Shown: in pieces, positions 1 through 13,900 of the stretch
How the letters are laid out: every line of letters starts with the position of its first letter
How positions within the stretch are numbered: the first letter of the stretch is position 1
Source: Brachypodius melanocephalos
Taxonomy: Eukaryota > Chordata > Aves > Passeriformes > Pycnonotidae
DNA length: 64,000 bases
NCBI GenBank assembly: GCA_013398615.1
Contig: VZSR01003805.1
Coordinates: forward strand, 3,949,728 to 4,013,727
Reading direction: 5' to 3'
Notes under the pieces: generated by a model
The model's database searches: none
What the model was told of the DNA's origin: nothing
What the model saw: the letters and a program-made list of their open reading frames with translations, nothing else
Position numbers and translations under genes: made by a program

Positions 1-117
1 TCAAAAATAAACAAACCAGCACAAATTAAAACAGAAAACATTGGATGCATAATAATTATTAAGAGAGCCAAACCAAACAGAGTGGCTATGTGAGTAAAAA
101 ATTTAATGAGAAGGACA

Positions 118-229
118 GATTGGATGTGGCTTTCAGCAAGCTGCTCAAGAGGAAGGTGTCCCTTCCTATTTCAGGGGTTGGAACTAGATGATCTTTAAGG
201 TCCCTTCCAGCCCAAACCATCCTATCTTG
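118..229 (+). mobile_element. CR1 LINE 3' fragment
   Basis: The sequence matches the avian CR1 3' end, including AGATGATCTTTAAGGTCCCT followed by TCCAGCCCAAACCATCCTAT. It is 5'-truncated to about 110 bp and orientated +. The upstream part (GCAAGCTGCTCAAGAGGAAG and GTGTCCCTTCC) fits the CR1 consensus as I remember it. Confidence 0.85.
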
Positions 230-3200
230 TCATACAAATGTGTCCAGTATGGTCTGAGAACGTCAGCCTTTTTTTGAGAATGCAACATTTCTGCACTTAA
301 AAAACCTGCATCCTTTGATACCGGAGTGTTTATTGCATAGAACAACCTGACCTTACCAAATATTTATTGGAACAAAATTTTATTGTAACTAAACCACAAT
401 ACATACAAAAATACAATGGCTGGGCTACTTGGAGGCATCCCCTCAAATTGGTAACCAAATTTTATCCAGGTAAATCCACACCGGGAACAGACATTGTTTC
501 CGGCATTTACAAACAAGTCGCTCGTAATGAAGTTAATTAGTAAACTATATAACCTCTGGTCTGTGTCACTCCTTTCTAATCTTAAAGAAAGTTCTCACAG
601 TAAAGAGGTGAACAGGACACAGACAAAGCAGAACTAAGAAGTTTCATGTTTATATAGACTTTAGGAGGTAAAAAAGAGGGAAATGAGGACTGAGGCATCT
701 TAAAGAGAGCCTTTTTCGTCAAGAAATGGTCAGACTGAACACAGCCTGAGGTAGGATATTGCCATATTCTCACTTAGATATTTCTGTTGTCTATTCTTGC
801 ACTCTTCCTTGAAATTGTAAGGTGCTTATAGGTTTTTAAGCAGGTGATCTTTAAAAGATACACAAATAATTTGTTTGAAATTAAACCAGGCTTTCGTTAA
901 TGGCTATGCCATGGTTTCTGAATTACCTAATTCTGAATATTATTATTTTATTATATTCCTTCATGAATAGTGAAGGAGATCCAGAGGCTCATATTTTAAA
1001 CCTGCTTAGAATTTAATTCTCTTTGTTGAACTTTATACTAGTGAAACAATAACTTTTACATTACAATGTGATCTCCCTGTAATTTCTGTAATATTCTGCA
1101 TAAAATCAATTTTAGCATACACAAAATCTCAGTACAATTCTGTGAACTGAAAACAGTTTCTTTATTTCTGCAAGGAATATTTCTACAAGTCAAATATTTT
1201 TTTGCAGCTTCATGTCAAATATTCTGTGTAATATTTAAAGTAACAGAAGTAAAACTCTCTAATAAGTTTCAGTAACAAGTAGAAAAAATATTTGTAAAAC
1301 AATGATCACATACATGGGAAGGTTTCACTTTGTTTTTCATAAGCTTTCAATAATTTTGAAATAGGTTTCAATTGAAAAACACTTACTTGCAAAATACAAG
1401 ATTTGCAAATAGAAAAAATCTTCAGCTGTAAGTGACTTAACATTTGTGTGTCTTTCCCAAAAAATCTGAAAGGTATCCTTCCAAAAGAAAAAAGAGATGA
1501 ATGTTTCAAAATATTTAAGACCACACAAACAAAATGTCGGTGTAGTCCCGTAAGCTCATTTCTGATTTCACTTTCACTGCTTATACTTCTGCAACTGCAA
1601 TGATTTTACTGGGCTGCTCATGCTTTAGTTACATGGGACCAGTCCGTCTCAGACCTCTGCTAATGTATCTGCCTGGAGAAAAGCTTATGTACATTCCGCT
1701 TGGTAAGATAAGATTACTTTTCTTTCGTGATAAGAAATTATTTGGTCTAGACTCTCATGGAGAGGTCTACAGGTACATCATGCTCAGGTTAAAACAAACC
1801 AAAAAAAACAGAAAAAAACCCCCCAATGCTTAAAACTTCTAGCTAAAGTGGGAAAACCTACATAGTTGCAACCTAATTATCTTCAAAAACCATACTGGCC
1901 TTTGAGCACTTCCCAGAGTTTTAGCTGTGACTCTGTTTTATGTAAAACAAGACCACATTCCCTCAAGTCTCTCTCAAACCTCTCTGTTTTTTCTTTTCCC
2001 TTCCACTGATCTGAGCATGGACTCAGTTTAGCTAAATTGTTTAACACTGTGTCTGATGGAAGGAAAAAGGAGGTGATATGGGCTCTTTGGCTTCTTTTCC
2101 TATATTTAACTTAGTTAATTAGGACCCTTTTTTTTGTTGTTGTTTCCCTTGGAAGCAGAGTGGAATTAATGACTGGGAAGATTTTTCTAAACATACTTGT
2201 AACCCAAGTGGCTCTGTGGTTGTTTAAAATAAACCCCCAGTATTGTCTCAGGATGTGCTGCTGTTCTTTAGTAGCTCTGAGTTTTTTAACAAACCCTGAG
2301 ATTTTTTTCCTGTGGAAGGAATGTTGCCTTCTCTTCTTGCTCTTTCGGAGGCCTAAGCAGTTCAAGAGGCTGGTACACAGATTTTGTGGATTTTCCTGTG
2401 TGTGGAAGAAAGCTAAAGATCAGCAGTTTTTTTCCTTCTCATTTTGGAATTGTCTCACTTTCTTTTAGCAAATTCAATTAACTATCACTGATGAGCAAAT
2501 GAAAACTTCCGTTTCCACAGTGAACAGAATCTATTCCAAAGAGAGACTGAGTGATTGTGTATCCCACAATTAACCCCAGCTTTCATACCTGGAGAGCCTT
2601 GACCAGTCTTCATGAGCAGCAGTCTCAACACATGCTAAATACAGCTCAAGACCTACCACTCATCACACTTATACTGGAGACCAAATCTTTGTTGTCCTCA
2701 CCCTTTACTTGTTTTGTCACTGCTGTGGCTGGCAGGTATCAGTGACAGTTTGCACCTGATGCATGAAGCTCTAGTGTCACTTCCAGGCTCTTTCATCAAG
2801 TCCCCAGATGCCCCCTGTGTGTCTGTACTCTTTGTTTAAATGGCTTAACCTTGGATTTGGGGAGTGCCTTCTGCTACTCTGCTTCTGCCACTGTAGCCCT
2901 TGGTGCCCTGGCCTCTTGTGGAGAAACGAAATGCAACCATAATAAAACTAATTGCTGGTATTAAAGGGCACCATTATTCTCACTTGATTTTGTGTCACAT
3001 TTTTGCAGACACACATCTTGCTGCTTATTCTGGAAGTGGGACCTCAACACTTGTTACTGGCAAAGATGTGCTGTGGCAATCATAGAGCGACCACACAAAT
3101 CCAGAACACTTTCATGGCTTCTGCAGCTTGGTAAAATAGGAAGGGCAGAAAGCTGCAGAGAAAGAGCATGAGATCTTGAAAATGAAAAAAGCAATTGTAA

Positions 3201-4596
3201 TTAAAAGGTTTGTTTCTGGCACTAACTGAAGTGAGACAAAGGAGAGGGAAGGATCCCCTGCTATAGATTTTAATTATTGTTGTCATTACACATGTTCCCT
3301 CTTCTTAACTCTTAGCATTTCTTCATTGTTTTTGACTCCTCACAAAAGAAGGTCACTTGTCTGGGACCAATTTTCTGTCAGCAAAAATGCTTGTGGAGTT
3401 CTTCTGAAGCACTGTTAAGTGATAGTCACCAATGAAGGTTAATCTATTATTTCCTTGTAAATACTGCTGTTGATTAAAAAAAAACTGGAGTGGTCATCTT
3501 CCTGGAAAGGAAGCACTGTTTTTCTCAGACTCTCTTCTTGGAACTATTGAAGGAATTGGGTCAGTGTTTTCACGAAACAGCAAGATATGGCTGTCTCCAA
3601 CAGAAAATAAGAAAGAGTTTGCAAATAACTTTTTAATTCAGCTCTTCAGCAGTTTGACGTGGACTTGATTTTACCCACACCATCCAGGGACTGCTAGATT
3701 GTGCTTGGATTTCAGAAAAGAAATGAGAGTTCCATTGTCTGCAATTTAAAATATGCTATTTAGTGGGCGAGGTTAAGGTAACCTCCATATGCCATGTTGA
3801 TCCCGACAGAAAAGGTTGCCACTCCTTGTGCCACTGCCAGGTCTCTTGCTGGCTCAGAGGTGACTGATGCTGGCTTACAGAGGTGCTTCCTATGGGAGCT
3901 GCACTGCTGCACTGAATGGCACAGGCTTGGAGGGGCTGGGGTCCAGGCTGCAGAGGCTGGCATGCCAGCGGAAGCTGGATGGTGAGAACTGCATTTCACC
4001 ACTTATATTAGGAATATCTTTCTTGTTCTTTCCTGATAACCTCACCTTCATATTACAGGCTCTTCCTGAAGGTTTATTTCATGTTTTCAGTCTTCTAATT
4101 AAGCCTCAACCTTGTCATTTTTCCCTAGTGCTGCTTTTGTCCGTCATGGTGTATTCATTCAGGATGAAATGGAAATTAACGTGATGTTTGAGTCTTGATT
4201 TAGCCTTCACCAACACCATGGGGGTTTTGCCATTTGGATTTGGGGTTGGATTTCTTCCATTCTGCTTTTAGGCCTAATTTGGGTTGTTAACTTCTCTGGG
4301 GTGGGGTTGATCTTTCTTGTAAATTGAACAATTTTATGATTACCTGCACAATATTTTTCAAGGTTTTTTTAATGTAACTGCCAGTGCCGGATATTTCCAC
4401 CAATTATAAAGGACTGTCTGAGAATGAATAAATTATTTCTAAAACTTCTTGCAGTGTATATGTGTAGCAAATATGAGTTTAGATAATGCAGTCTTTGTGC
4501 CTGGTTTTTGAGATAGATGTCAGGAAGTGGAAATTTCTCTGATAACTACAGTTTCATGATAGTAATAGAAATTGGTTTTGCATTGTTATTTTCCAG
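230..4596 (+). other. NR1H4 5' flank or upstream intron, no exon recognised
   Basis: AT-rich sequence without a recognisable coding exon. I looked for both known alternative FXR N-terminal exons immediately upstream of exon w1 and saw neither. Short ORFs here lack family features. A segment at about 3860-3985 is locally richer in GC but has no identified content. Confidence 0.5.
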
Positions 4597-4959
4597 GTGT
4601 CCTTTCAGAACCAATGAGTTCTCCAGTGCAAGAGGCAGATGTGTCACCTTATGCACAGTACAACAATGTGCCATTTCCCCAAGTTCAGCCTCAGATCTCA
4701 TCGCCACCTTATTACTCCAACCTGGGCTTTTACCCTCCGCAGCACGAGGAATGGTATTCCCCTGGGATGTATGAACTCAGGAGGTTACCCTCAGAGACCT
4801 TTTTCACAAGGGAGACAGAGATAATGGATATCCCTGCAGCCAAAAAGCCCAGACTGGGTCACTCCACAGGAAAAGTGAAAGGAGAAGAGCTCTGCGTGGT
4901 CTGCGGTGACAAAGCCTCTGGGTATCACTACAATGCCCTTACTTGTGAAGGATGCAAAG
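4597..4959 (+). CDS. NR1H4: NR1H4 exon w1: N-terminal region and zinc finger 1
   Basis: The acceptor is TTCCAG at 4591-4596 and the donor is AAG|GTAGGA. The exon opens with 2 nt that finish a Gly codon, giving GVLSEPMSSPVQ, which lines up with GVLTEQVAGPLG in human FXR. It contains the conserved PFPQVQPQIS, SNLGFYP and EEWYSPGMYELRR stretches and ends inside the P-box of finger 1 (CEGCK, with the next Gly split across the intron). Cys-x2-Cys-x13-Cys-x2-Cys is intact. Confidence 0.97.
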
Positions 4960-7900
4960 GTAGGATGAAATCAATTCAGCTAATAAGCACAGTGACTTCT
5001 CAGGGCTTTTTGTTGTTGTTTGTTTGTTTGTTTGTTTGTTTAACTTTTCTCGTTAATTTTATCCAAATCATTAAACGTATTAGAGATTTGCATTTGGATC
5101 CTGTGTACCCTATTCTGCATTTTGCCTAAGACAGACTGGCAGTGTCTTCTACCGTTGCCCTGTGGTTGTACAGCGCAACAGGCCAACCTACAGCTCTTGA
5201 GCACCATTAGCTTTTGGTAAAAAGGACAGCTTCTCTGTGGAGACTGGCAGCCTGGCTGTGCTCTCTGTGGAAGCTGTTCGTGCCATTCCCTGCCTGTGGA
5301 AGGAACACACCTCTGGAGGGCCCTGGGAGCTGAGTGCTAGGCTGCCCTAGGAAACAGCTAAAACCAGCCCAAGTGTCCCATGTAGTGTGCATTGAAGAGA
5401 AGTAAAACCTGTCAGCCCCCACCTGCAGGCTGCTCCCAGGGACTCTTTCCCCCAGTTCCCAAAGGATATGATGGGTTTGTGAAATGAAAGGATTTCTAGT
5501 TCTATACTTTCTTCTAAGGGTAGCCCCTATCTCTAGGGTGGGAGCTTCTTCAGGAAGAAGGTTGTATTTGCAGGACAAATGTCTTGCTTCTTAGAAGAAT
5601 GTTATTCACATAATATTATTGGGATAAATGTGATGTAGAAAATCATTGCTGTTATGGTAAACATGATAGTCAGATATTTAGCAGAGAGGGAGAAGAGATT
5701 ATGTCAACTATTATACCTGAAAGGGTATAATGTATCTGTGACAGGGCTGAGGTACATTATGGCCAGAAAAATAGTGCCCCATTTTTTCATCCTATTCTCT
5801 AAATAAATATTTCATTAATATTTCTGTTTTATGGATACAGACTAAAGCATGGTCACTACCAAATTACTGAAATATCTTAATGTGGAATTCACAGTTATAG
5901 AGACAGGACCTGGACCTAATCTGGGGCTTTTGCTTTATCTATCACAAAATCATTTGGGAAGAAAAAACAGACCACAATAGTCAAGTACTCTAAACTGAAT
6001 ACAGTCAAGGCTCACACAGTTTATCTCAATAATTCCAATAAATAAGAGACTCATTTCTTTCTGCTGTCTGGTGAATAGTCTCCAAGTCAAAAACTGTGAA
6101 TTAACTCATATTGATGCTGTCATTATAAACCAGGTTAAACTCAATTTTGATGTGACAATTCCAAGTAATGATACATTTATTCTGTTAGTAAGCTGTTCCT
6201 CCTCTTTATTAACTTCATTATTAAATGTGTGAGAAGCTTTTCAAAGACTAAAAATTACAATCTGAAATTTGTATAGAACGTTGCCAGAAGAGAGGTTAAA
6301 GCTATCAGGTAAATATTCAGACTAAAAACCCATGGTGAAAGGAAAAGTGCATCTACTTCCCTTACTGATTCAGTTTGAATCACTCCATGTAACCATAATT
6401 TTACTGCTTTATTGGGATAATCTATTTTATGTTTTTGTTGTTTTTCATGACTGCAACATCAATTACAAAGAATAGTACCCTTGATCAAACATAGTAAAAG
6501 TTGAATTACTTAAAGATAATGGGTTCTGTTTCTACAATAAACTTAAAGGTGACTAAAGTACCAGCTGATTCAGTAAAGAGATGTGCTGAGGACAGTGATT
6601 CTGTCTGACAAGGCAAAGCAGATACTATGTTTTCTACATCTCTTGACCATTCTTGTTATCTGTGGAGTTTTTCACGTGGGTATACATTACCTTCAAAACA
6701 GGGAGACTAAAATTAGCCTTGGTACTTTGGTTGTGTTTTTATCAGTGCAGCGGAATAACTCTCTCACGTGTCTGTGTCTTGCACCTCAGTATGAGATTAT
6801 CCCTTCTTTTCGGCAACAAGACTGCTAATTCATGCTCAATGTGTGTCCAAAAGAATAACAGCTCCCTTTCTGTAGGACCAGTGCTCACCTTGCAGCACCT
6901 CTGCTCCATTGATGGAGTGGATGTTCTTATTCAAAGGAAGAAGCTTTGCACATTTTTCTATGGGCTTCAATCCTCTGTGATGAGCATGTTAATTTTTTTA
7001 AAAAATTTCTTTCTCGGGTAATGCATTCAGCAACACTTTCTATTCTCTTTGGTTTTCTTTATTGGGCAGATGGAACAATATTAGGGTCTTATCTATTGTC
7101 CTCATGAGAATATTCATCTGAAGATATTGGCAGGAGTATACACTGATATATATATATATGTATTTCTTAATACATTACCATCCATTGACAAACATGTATA
7201 AACTATTCCATTAGTATTTTACATAATAATTGCAGCACAAGGAGCAATACACTGTATTTAAACTTGCTAGTGTGGTGACTATTTCTGAAACAATCTTTGC
7301 AGACCAACATCAAAGATGTTCTGGTACAGCCTCAACCTGGATAGATATACTGGGTTTTAAGGGCCACTGCAAGGTGTTAGAGAACAAGTGTGATGTGATG
7401 TTGTTTTTGTTTAATAAAGCCACAGAATAAGTTCTGTTGAAACAAAAAGCCCCTATCTTCAAGACCTCTTTCAACCCAAGCCATTCTACAACTCTATGAA
7501 AAACTAGTTACACATCCCCTCCATGCAGGCTTGCAGTATTGAAACCACTCCTGTCCTGCTTGGTGTGTTTCACACCAGACTAGAATTCTTGCAAAGAAGG
7601 GTTCCTCTTTAATCTTCTCACACTAACACCCACCACAGTGCATGGGGCGAAGGAACCCTGGAAGATGTTTTGATAGTCTGACAGAGCACAGCAGGTGCTT
7701 TGTTAGCAGTTGTGACCTTCAAAAACTTTTAAATTTAAAACCCAACAGGATGCCAAACAATGATATTTCCAAACCTTTACTGTTTTTACTCTTTTTCGCC
7801 CTCCTTCAACTTTCATAATTTCTGTAAGAAAAAAATCAGCATCAGTAAGATTGGAGCAGCTCTACCATAATTGATCGTTTTCATGACTATCTGAGAACAA

Positions 7901-10900
7901 AGCAAATTCAACATTTCCGGCCAGTATGAGCCTTTTGTAATTTGGCGAGATCAGATGAAAGTTAGACTGTACCAGAAAAACCTTCAGCTTTTGGGGTTAC
8001 TAACCCTTTGTTAGTTTAACAAATGCTGGTTCTGACTTATCTTTAAATTATAGTAAAACTCCTCTCGTTATAGAAAGTCACATATAAGTATTTCTAGCAG
8101 TTTAAGTCCATTTTGAATTAGTAGTAAATAATAAATACAGGAATTTTGTTCATAATAAAAGCTAATTTCAAAATGAATTATGAAGATGTCTGTTCAAGAA
8201 GACAGTGATTCAAGAGTCACTTCACAAAAAAACTAAAGCAAGAGTAGAGTTCAAACTAGTTTTTGCCTCCTCAAAAAATTTCACTTTCCATTTCACATCA
8301 TTTCACTTGTTCAAAATTTTTGTTTTCAAGAGAAATTGTTTGACAGCTTGAATCTTAAATGTGCCTAGCTTTTGCATTCATGTTTTTGGCTTTTGCTTTC
8401 TTGCACATCTTTAAAAAAATCATTTACCAAAATTCTTTTTTCCTCCATGAAGAAGTAAATGCGCACCTTGTTAATAGATTGAGTGATAAAGTCATCAATC
8501 GTTATTAGAATGCTATAAATATTTGTGCAGAGCTTTTCAGCATTTACTGCTAATTAATGTGTCATAAACTATAGGATTTAAAATTAACAAACAAAACTAG
8601 AAACTGTATAAAGTAGATGCATTTGCCTTTAATTGACAGTGAGAATTTACAGCTTAAATCCAGACTTTTCCCCCTTCCTTGATCAGTAAATTGTAATGTA
8701 TTAAAACCGTGTGAGTGATGAATAAAAATAATGCCTGGGGCTTCTGGAGGTTTTAAGTAATCTGCATTTCAAAAGAGACTGATGCCAGTCAACTGCATTT
8801 GTTTGAGGAGCAGCCAGTAAAACAGACAGCATGGAAGAGATTTCAAGCAGGAATTACTGAAGATTCAGAGAAATGCCAGATTTTTTGTGACCAGGTAGTG
8901 GAATTGTTTTACTGGTTGCTACACACGGGTGCTTGCAAGAGATTAGGCAACTATAAACCATGAGTCAAATTCGGGAAATTGTCATCTGACAATGCACAAT
9001 TCTGCAAACACATAAACAATCCTCTAGATTCACAGCTGAATTTGCTCTATGGGTTGAGTATGGGAGACTGACTCTTATCTGGTCCCCCTTTTAATGCATC
9101 AGAGTGCCAGGGTGGAAAACAATAGCTTCATTGTGCCAGGCAGTGGTGATAAGAAAGCAAAACCTTTTTGAATAGCTCTGGCTAATATAAATGTACACAG
9201 AGCTCTAGTTTCAAGCACAGTATAAATCAGTGGTGTGGCAGCAGAAGCTCCTAGGAGTTTATTTCAGAAACCTGCCCTCACATGGGGAGGAAAACTTATT
9301 CCCAGTGTAGCTGATGCTAAATAGTCTCTGCCATGTGAAGGGCAATGTAAGAAGATTATAATGGCACAGCAAGTAACACTAAAAATTTGGGAAAGATTGA
9401 CAGCAAAGATTCTGTTGCTCTGTGATAACCCTTATTTAATCACATTTACTATCTTGTGTACCCCACATTTTGCCCACAGTGCTGCTCTCACATTCGAGCA
9501 GCAGCCAAATAGGAGATTTGAGAGACTTAGGAAGGGTCCTCTCAATTTCTTGTATCAGTTGCTGTTTACAGTGATTATTGTGCAATTTTTTGAGTGAATC
9601 TAGTGACAATACCAATAGAACTGCCTGTGCAGGTGTAATTAGGTGACTACTTAACTCATCAAATGGACAATACTTATCAAATAAGGCTGGAGTATCTTGT
9701 AAACAGGGCTGGAGGCCACATGTACAATAGAAAGATACAGTGCAGCTTCCTTATTAAACTTGGGATGGGTGAGCAGACTTATATGTGGAGCTTCTGTTGC
9801 TCCCAGCAGCTGGGGGAAAGGTGAAGAGTTACTCTTTCTGCAAATTATGTACCTCAAGAGACTTAACAGACTCTTTTGGGTTTTTGTTTTTTTGTCTTTT
9901 TTTTTCTTTCCCACTGGCTATTTGTACGATACCATCCTATGGCTCTAGTGCTGGTGCTCAGCCTGCTACTGGCAGCTTTCAGATTTGAGTCTGAATTTTC
10001 CCAACATTCACAATCCAGGACTTTACTTTGGACTAATGTCTAGTGTTTGGGCTCATTTATTAAATGATAGCGTTGTCAGTACAAGTATCAAGAATGTAGT
10101 CATCCAGGAACTGAAAGAAACTGATGGTCTGGCGCAACATGCGTCATTCAGAAAATTCAGTGCAAACGAAGGTGAACTTCACCTTGATGACTTTGCTTCT
10201 GGCTGTTCTCTTTCCTCTACATCACTGCTCTTTCGTGCAGGATTCTTCAGAAGAAGCATCACAAAAAATGCAGTATACAAGTGTAAAAACGGAGGCAACT
10301 GCGAGATGGACATGTACATGAGGAGAAAATGCCAGGAGTGCCGTCTAAGGAAATGCAAGCAGATGGGCATGTTGGCTGAATGTATGTATACAGGTATTTG
10401 CATACAGAGTGTGCATTAAATACTATGTTTGTTTGAGTGGTCCGCTTTTGAAAATAAAGTTACAAAAGATGTCATTTGGCAGGTGGAAGGTGTATGAAAG
10501 AAGATGCCGTGCCCGTGCATCAAACCCTGTTGAAAGAAAAATGCACTTTTAAGCAATGGGATTTAATTGGTGGTCAGGGATGTGAGGGTATAGGAGCTGA
10601 GCAAATGGTGAAGGAAGGCCAGTCCTGCACTGGATGACAGCTATTAGTCTGCTTGAGTGGGAAGGAGCAGGCGAAGTGAGTCTGTGGGAGACTCCCCAGG
10701 AGTGAGGGCTTTGCAGTGTTATGGAAGCCAGAGTAGGTAAGTCCCGGCGTTTTTCTTTCCTACTCTTTCTGAGGCGCCCCCAGTCAAGTTCTTGCTGGCC
10801 AAGTCCCAGTTTTGGCACATACATAATGCCATTTTCAAGAAAAGAACAGTAGTGTTGCTAGCAGGAAGTTTCTGTGGACTTGCCAAATGTATGTTCCCAG

Positions 10901-13900
10901 ACCTCACCCAGCAATCAGGCACAGCTGGGTAAGGGTTTGCCCTTTTTTATAGTCTCATTAGCTTTTCTCAGGGTGCTGTAGATTTTCCCACCTTGCATGT
11001 AGACCCTTAGGTAGAACTCACAGACACATAGGTCTCCAGAAATGAACCCAATGGATTTTAATAATGTTTCATATTAAACCAAACATTCTATTCAGACTGA
11101 CAGTTTATAAGCTTTATTGAGCTTCAAACTGGATAACTTGGAACAGTGGGGTAATTGGAGTGCAACTTTTAACATGTTTAAAGCTCCTCTTTGAGTTACT
11201 TCACTATTTTTGTAAGCTTGCTCCTGAAAACACTCTGCAAACATCTGCTCTTTTGCCTTCCATGAATAGGACTACAATTTATTTTTCTTGATGGCTCCAG
11301 TCACTTTAGCATACATGTATGTGTGGAATAAATTTAGGTTCATACAGGAAATTAATCTACTTGGAATTTTTAATATATTTCTATCCTTCAATCTGATCAG
11401 AAGATGCTATAGTAACTGTTGGTTATATGAGAAACAATAAGATCCATCAATATTTCGAAGGTGTTGCCAGCATAATGTAATTAATCTTTCATTCTGCAAA
11501 TTGAACAGGCTGCAAAGATCCTGAGATAAGGACATATTCTTGTCCTATCTCAAGGACATGCAATACATAAATATATAAGCAGACCCCACTTTGATGGAAG
11601 AACTCAATGTGTCCTACATTGCCAGAGGAAAATAACTCCCCTGCGGAGCTCACCCCTGATCCACTGCTTTAAAATTTTGAGGATTCAAAATAGCTTGAGT
11701 CACTCAGTACAGTAAAAAACCCAACAACTCGCTGCTGAAAAAAAAAAAAATAAACCAGGTCAGCGTAAATAATACTGACTGGGACCACATGAAACTTTTA
11801 TACTGGCCTATCATTTTCACAAGCTGGCATAAGGAAATAAAAGCCCGTGGGTGCCACTGCCATTTGACTCTCTCTCTGCAATGGAAACACGGGGTATCTC
11901 GTGTTGCCTATGACTTAAACATAAGGGTGCTCTAATGCACTGCAATGAGGATGTTTGGCAAGGCACCATTTAATGGCTTTAAAGTCGGAGTGTGTCGTAT
12001 AATTGCTTTTAGTTCAAGGCAATCTAGGACAGTAAAACATGAGACTTCTAGTAGTACAGGGCATTTATTTGAAAAAGTATGACTAGGAAATAAAAGGTTA
12101 CCTTGAACTTTGTTTCACTTACTCATTTTGTAGGATTGTAATTGCAAGCTCTGTGGATTCTTTTTTCACCTCTGAACAAGGAGCTAAAATACTATAAATA
12201 TTTATGGCACAGTTACTCAAGAATCTTTCTCCCTCCCTTTTTGTGCAAACTACAGACAGACCAAAATTACTACCCATCAATTTCAGTCATTTGCTGTCAT
12301 TTGGATCTAAACTACAAGTTTCTTGGGTGAAATGTCTACCTAGGGAAGATGCAGGTTCTGCCACTCTTCCTGGAATTTAATACCCATTGAAACCTAGCTA
12401 TCTTTGAGCTAAAAAGTGACATCCTGCCTCACACACAAGTTTTTTGGATGACTTAAATAGAGCCAGAATAAGATATCAAGGTAATACTTAGTAGCAAGAA
12501 GCATGAGAAAAATCCTGTCTTAATGCTTAAGTTGAATGTAAAGCAAATTTTCCCTAGGAAGGCAATAGACCAGATCCTAAGCTGGTGGAAAACAGCACAA
12601 GCCCATTAACAGCACCAAAGGATGCACTGAATAATTTAGAAAAAGAAATCTATGGTTCTGTGTTGCACCACAAATTACATGGCTCGATACCAATTATTAT
12701 TTCCATCACTCCTATTTCCTCCTTTCAAGGTATTCTTTGCAGGTCTTATTTTAATCATGTAAATTTCCTCTTCTCTCTGCAGTTCAGGTAGGTCATTTTA
12801 TATAGGGCTTAAACAGGAAATTAAAAACATTCACAAGGAGATTCATTGGTTTCATGGTATCTTCCTCCACATCATATACTCACTGAATGAGCCTCTTTTC
12901 CTGCTCTGCATTTTTAAAGGTGAAGAATGGGAAGAATACTAGAAAGAAAGAAAGAAAGAAAGAAAGAGCAAGAAAGACAGTCCTGTGCTGATAGGTTTAT
13001 TTTTAGATGAATACTTAGGAGTTTGTTTTTTCATTTGTGATTTCTGACTCTCTTCCACATATTGTGTAGGGTACATATTGTTCCTTTCTTTTGTTAGCAC
13101 AAGAAAATTGATAGTTTTTATGACATGCACACAAGGATGCTTCCTGGTTCAAGGTACTGAAATGAGGTCTAGAACAATAAAAACTGAAGAAAAAATCCCA
13201 GATCACAAATGCAAAAATCCTTTTTTGCAAGTGAAACTCTATAATAAAGCCAGGACTTCATGTACTCCTCTAATACAATGAAAAGAAAAATAACAAGACC
13301 AGCTGGGTAACTTGTAATGATGCAGTGATGACTAAAGCCTGGGTGTCCCCTCTTCTGCATGGGCTTTCTTTCCAAGTATTCTGCACAACAGACCCAATAT
13401 TGCTTAAAGCTTATTGAAAATATCCAATGCCCTTTGTGTAAGAGCAGCTGCACCTCGATCACTGGTTTGGATCAGAACAAAAGAGCTTTTTTTTGAAGAC
13501 AGTCTTCCAGTTGTCCCTATTTATTGCACTATGGTTCAGGTCTTGGAGCACAGGAAATGCTTTTGTCTTGCATAAAACTGAACCAAAGGCACAATCCAGC
13601 AAACTCCCATCACTAATGGGCTTTTTGCCTGTAAGAACAGATTAGACCTGATCCAAAGCAAGACCCCTGACATGCTCAGTGTGTGGATTCTGGGAGCAGA
13701 ACCAACTGTTTTGCTCTGCAGATGAGTTCCATGTGGGCTAGGATGCTCATAGTGGGTGCGCCTAGCTTGTCTCAGTGGACTCACATCCAAAGATAATGAC
13801 ACGTAAAGGAGATGATCTGCACAGGTAAGCAGGGTTGTTGGTGTATAGGGCATTCATGGGCATGTTCATGTATCTCTTCAGTGCCTCAGGCATATATAAA

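Larger units (their letters stand above)
4960..10240 (+). other. NR1H4: NR1H4 intron between exons w1 and w2
   Basis: 5.3-kb intron splitting the P-box Gly codon, GT...AG. It holds a (TTTG)n run at 5018-5041, a (TA)n run at 7146-7160 and a degraded CR1 tail at about 7440-7499. I see no other gene in it. Confidence 0.9.

Noticed and set aside
4517..4596. ATG at 4517 as an alternative NR1H4 start reading into exon w1
   Set aside because: Its frame does not match the FXR frame in exon w1, and it reads through a good splice acceptor.
9985..10240. ORF extension upstream of NR1H4 exon w2
   Set aside because: It is intron sequence read through the TCGTGCAG acceptor. The FXR protein continues from exon w1 instead.
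12941..12967. Tandem repeat as a CRISPR-like or regulatory array
   Set aside because: Simple GAAA microsatellite without spacers.
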